Below are positions 62,794 to 64,000 of a DNA stretch of 64,000 nt, piece after piece (positions within the stretch are counted from its first letter, which is position 1; each line of letters starts with the position of its first letter). The stretch is taken from NCBI RefSeq assembly GCF_007565055.1, contig NC_044553.1, forward strand, positions 125,634,978-125,698,977. Reading direction: 5' to 3'. The DNA comes from Rhinopithecus roxellana. Lineage: Eukaryota; Chordata; Mammalia; Primates; Cercopithecidae. The position numbers and the translations under genes were made by a program. The notes beneath the pieces are model-generated. The model was not told the DNA's origin, searched no databases, and saw nothing but the letters and a program-made list of their open reading frames with translations.

Positions 62794-62964
62794 GTAACTC
62801 TGTGAGATGAATTCACAGATCAGAAAGAAGTTTCTCAGAAAGCTTCTTTCACGTTTTGAACGGATGAAATTTCCTTTATCAGCGTAGGCCTCAATGCGAT
62901 CCAAGGAAGCCCTTCTCAGCTTCCTCAAAGACAGTGTTAATGGACTGCTCCACGAAACATAAGT
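62794..62964 (-). repeat. Alpha satellite monomer A (reference copy)
   Basis: A clean 171 bp copy of the first monomer class. It is recognised by 'cacagatcagaaagaag', 'cacgttttgaacggatg', 'cagcgtaggcctcaatgcg' and 'ggactgctccacgaaac'. It carries EcoRI (GAATTC) and HindIII (AAGCTT) sites. It shares its first ~25 bases with B, which makes it a good place for unequal exchange; that exchange appears to have happened at 24.37 kb. It also holds the CENP-B-box-like 17-mer annotated separately. Confidence 0.92.
62849..62865 (-). promoter_or_regulatory. Common CENP-B-box-like 17-mer of monomer A (7 of 9 core bases)
   Basis: The usual type 1 A monomer reads 'tcacgttttgaacggat' here, matching 7 of 9 fixed CENP-B box bases on the minus strand (mismatches: CACG for CCCG and CGGA for CGAA). 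The motif recurs once per HOR across both type 1 domains. In the type 2 island 'gaactgatg' replaces 'gaacggatg', which lowers the match. Listed as a candidate only. Confidence 0.25.
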
Positions 62965-63136
62965 GTAACTCTGTGAGATGAATTCTCACATCACCAAGAA
63001 GTTTCTAAGAAAGCTTCTTTCTAGTTTTCATCTGTGGATATTTCCTTTGTCACCGTCAGGTTCATTGCGCTATGAAATACCAAATTGCAGATTTCCAGAA
63101 AACTGTGTTAACAAACTGATCACTGAAGAGAAACGT
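62965..63136 (-). repeat. Alpha satellite monomer B (reference copy)
   Basis: A 172 bp copy recognised by 'cacatcaccaagaag', 'ctagttttcatctgtgg', 'ttcattgcgctatg' and 'aacaaactgatcactg'. On the minus strand the stretch from 'gatgaaaactag' to 'ggtgatgtgtg' closely resembles the human alpha consensus, so it is the monomer that most directly supports the alpha satellite call. EcoRI and HindIII sites are usually present. This copy has a T-for-C change near its start (GAATTC followed by 'tcacatcacc'). Confidence 0.92.
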
Positions 63137-63308
63137 GTAACTCTGTGAGTTGCATTCACACATGGCAATGCAGTTTCTCAGAAAGCTTCTCTTTAGTTGC
63201 TATGTGAGGATAATTCCTTTTTCACCCTAGCCCTCAATGAGCTCCCAAATATACCTTTGCAGAATCCACGAGAACAGTGTTAGCAAACTGTTCCAAGAAG
63301 GGAAGGGT
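63137..63308 (-). repeat. Alpha satellite monomer C (reference copy)
   Basis: A 172 bp copy recognised by 'gagttgcattcacacatgg', 'gtgaggataattcc', 'accctagccctcaatgag', 'ctttgcagaatccacgag' and 'aactgttccaagaagg'. It lacks the EcoRI site (GCATTC instead of GAATTC) but has HindIII. Its 3' third is very like that of D: both contain 'gtgttagcaaactg'. This is where the C/D hybrid at 57.27 kb and the D/C hybrid monomers of the type 2 island switch partners. Confidence 0.92.
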
Positions 63309-63480
63309 GGAACTCTGTGTGATGAAGTCACACATCAGAAAGCAATCTCTCAGAAAGTTTCTCTGTAGTTATTATGTGAGGACATTTCCTTTTTCACCAT
63401 GGGCCCCTATTTGCTACCAAATTTCACTTTCCAGATTCCACGAAAAGAGTGTTAGCAAACTGCTTCTTGAGGCATAGGTT
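63309..63480 (-). repeat. Alpha satellite monomer D (reference copy)
   Basis: A 172 bp copy recognised by 'gtgtgatgaagtcacac', 'aaagcaatctctcag', 'aaagtttctctgtag', 'accatgggcccctatggg' (changed in this copy) and 'ctgcttcttgaggcatagg'. It lacks both EcoRI and HindIII sites in type 1 (AAGTTT in place of AAGCTT), whereas the type 2 D' and E monomers have regained AAGCTT. The short palindrome-like 'gggcccctatggg' region is the most variable part between HOR copies. Confidence 0.92.
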
Positions 63481-64000
63481 GTAACTCTGTGAGATGAATT
63501 CACAGATCAGAAAGAAGTTTCTCAGAAAGCTTCTTTCACGTTTTGAACGGATGAAATTTCCTTTATCAGCGTAGGCCTCAATGCGATCCAAGGAAGCCCT
63601 TCTCAGCTTCCTCAAAGACAGTGTTAATGGACTGCTCCACTGAAACATAAGTGTAACTCTGTGAGATGAATTCACACATCACCAAGAAGTTTCTAAGAAA
63701 GCTTCTTTCTAGTTTTCATCTGTGGATATTTCCTTTGTCACCGTCAGGTTCATTGCGCTATGAAATACCAAATTGCAGATTTCCAGAGAACTGTGTTAAC
63801 AAACTGATCACTGAAGAGAAACGTGTAACTCTGTGAGTTGCATTCACACATGGCAATGCAGTTTCTCAGAAAGCTTCTCTTTAGTTGTTGTGTGAGGATA
63901 ATTCCTTTTTCACCGTAGCCCTCAATGAGCTCCCAAATATACCTTTGCAGAATCCACGAGAACAGTGTTAGCAAACTGTTCCAAGAAGGGAAGGGTGGAA

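Larger units (their letters stand above)
45861..64000 (-). repeat. Alpha satellite array, type 1, right domain (4-mer HOR, ~687 bp)
   Basis: Return to the type 1 A-B-C-D repeat in the same orientation and the same register as the left domain. The marker near the end of C is at 46299, 46986, 47673, 48360, 49047, 49733, 50420, 51106, 51793, 52480, 53168, 53852, 54536, 55222, 55907, 56589, 57276 (hybrid monomer), 57788, 58474, 59160, 59844, 60531, 61216, 61902, 62590, 63277 and 63965. The only unit that is not a 4-mer is the one ending in the C/D hybrid at 57135-57307. The window ends at the first bases of a D monomer (from 63997), so the array continues beyond it. No non-satellite sequence is present. 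Confidence 0.95.

Noticed and set aside
62875..62895. Canonical CENP-B box at the usual position in the A or B monomer
   Set aside because: The aligned stretch ('cctttatcagcgtag' in A, 'cctttgtcaccgtaag' in B) keeps only part of the core bases. No full match was noticed by eye; a complete pattern scan would settle it.
62737..62928. Recurring 63-96 codon open reading frame on the minus strand
   Set aside because: It spans the A monomer and the end of D, starts at different codons in different copies and is broken by point changes in many. There is no promoter, splice context or known protein similarity.
63370..63420. 'gggcccctatggg' stretch of D as a hairpin terminator or operator
   Set aside because: It is a short imperfect palindrome that varies freely between copies and has no gene next to it.
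1..64000. CRISPR-like regular repeats
   Set aside because: The repeats are adjoining 171 bp alpha satellite monomers without unique spacers, and the sequence is primate, not prokaryotic.
1..64000. Insertion of a transposon (Alu, L1, LTR) or tRNA/rRNA gene
   Set aside because: The monomer phase is continuous from end to end apart from small indels and whole-monomer changes, leaving no room for an insertion. No poly-A tail or terminal repeat was seen.
1..64000. Inversion within the array
   Set aside because: Every monomer, including the type 2 island, reads in the same direction.

Overview
The whole window is tandem satellite DNA with no unique sequence, no gene and no mobile-element insertion. 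The basic unit is about 171-172 bp. Read on the minus strand it matches primate alpha satellite: blocks resembling the alpha consensus around the 'gtgatgtgtg', 'tcacagagtt' and 'gtggatatttgg'-like stretches recur once per monomer. I therefore read it as centromeric or pericentromeric alpha satellite of a simian primate, inserted here in reverse orientation. The four monomer types differ strongly from one another and are diverged from the human higher-order consensus, and no canonical CENP-B box was seen. This fits a non-human primate, with a New World monkey plausible, but the species cannot be fixed from the sequence alone.

The dominant organisation is a four-monomer higher-order repeat (HOR) of about 687 bp. 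I name the monomers A, B, C and D in plus-strand order (A 171, B 172, C 172, D 172 bp in a clean unit at 62794-63480). About 93 HOR units are present, and their phase can be followed by the marker 'gtgttagcaaactg' near the end of each C monomer. It falls at, for example, 165, 852, 1538, 2224, 2910, 3597 and so on, with steps of 686-687 bp almost throughout.

There are three domains. From 1 to about 38.18 kb is the regular 4-mer family (type 1). From about 38.18 to 45.86 kb is an island of a related but distinct family (type 2). It has its own diagnostic bases in all four monomers and units of 4, 5 or 6 monomers, because one or two extra D/C hybrid monomers (called E) sit between C and D. From about 45.86 kb to the end type 1 resumes. 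Both island edges fall inside monomers and look like recombination joints: a B/C fusion on the left and an A-type switch on the right.

Inside type 1, many blocks of several HORs are near-copies of neighbours: 3-HOR steps at 4.5-8.6 and 10.5-15 kb, a 4-HOR step at 32.8-38.2 kb, a 2-HOR step at 48.9-51.4 kb, and a 19-monomer step at 54.0-59.4 kb whose joint is visible as a C/D hybrid monomer. The first few kb also share private variants with the last few kb, about 59 kb away. A 3-mer unit (24.2-24.7 kb) and several small indels mark further events. All short open reading frames recur with the repeat and are artefacts of it, not genes.
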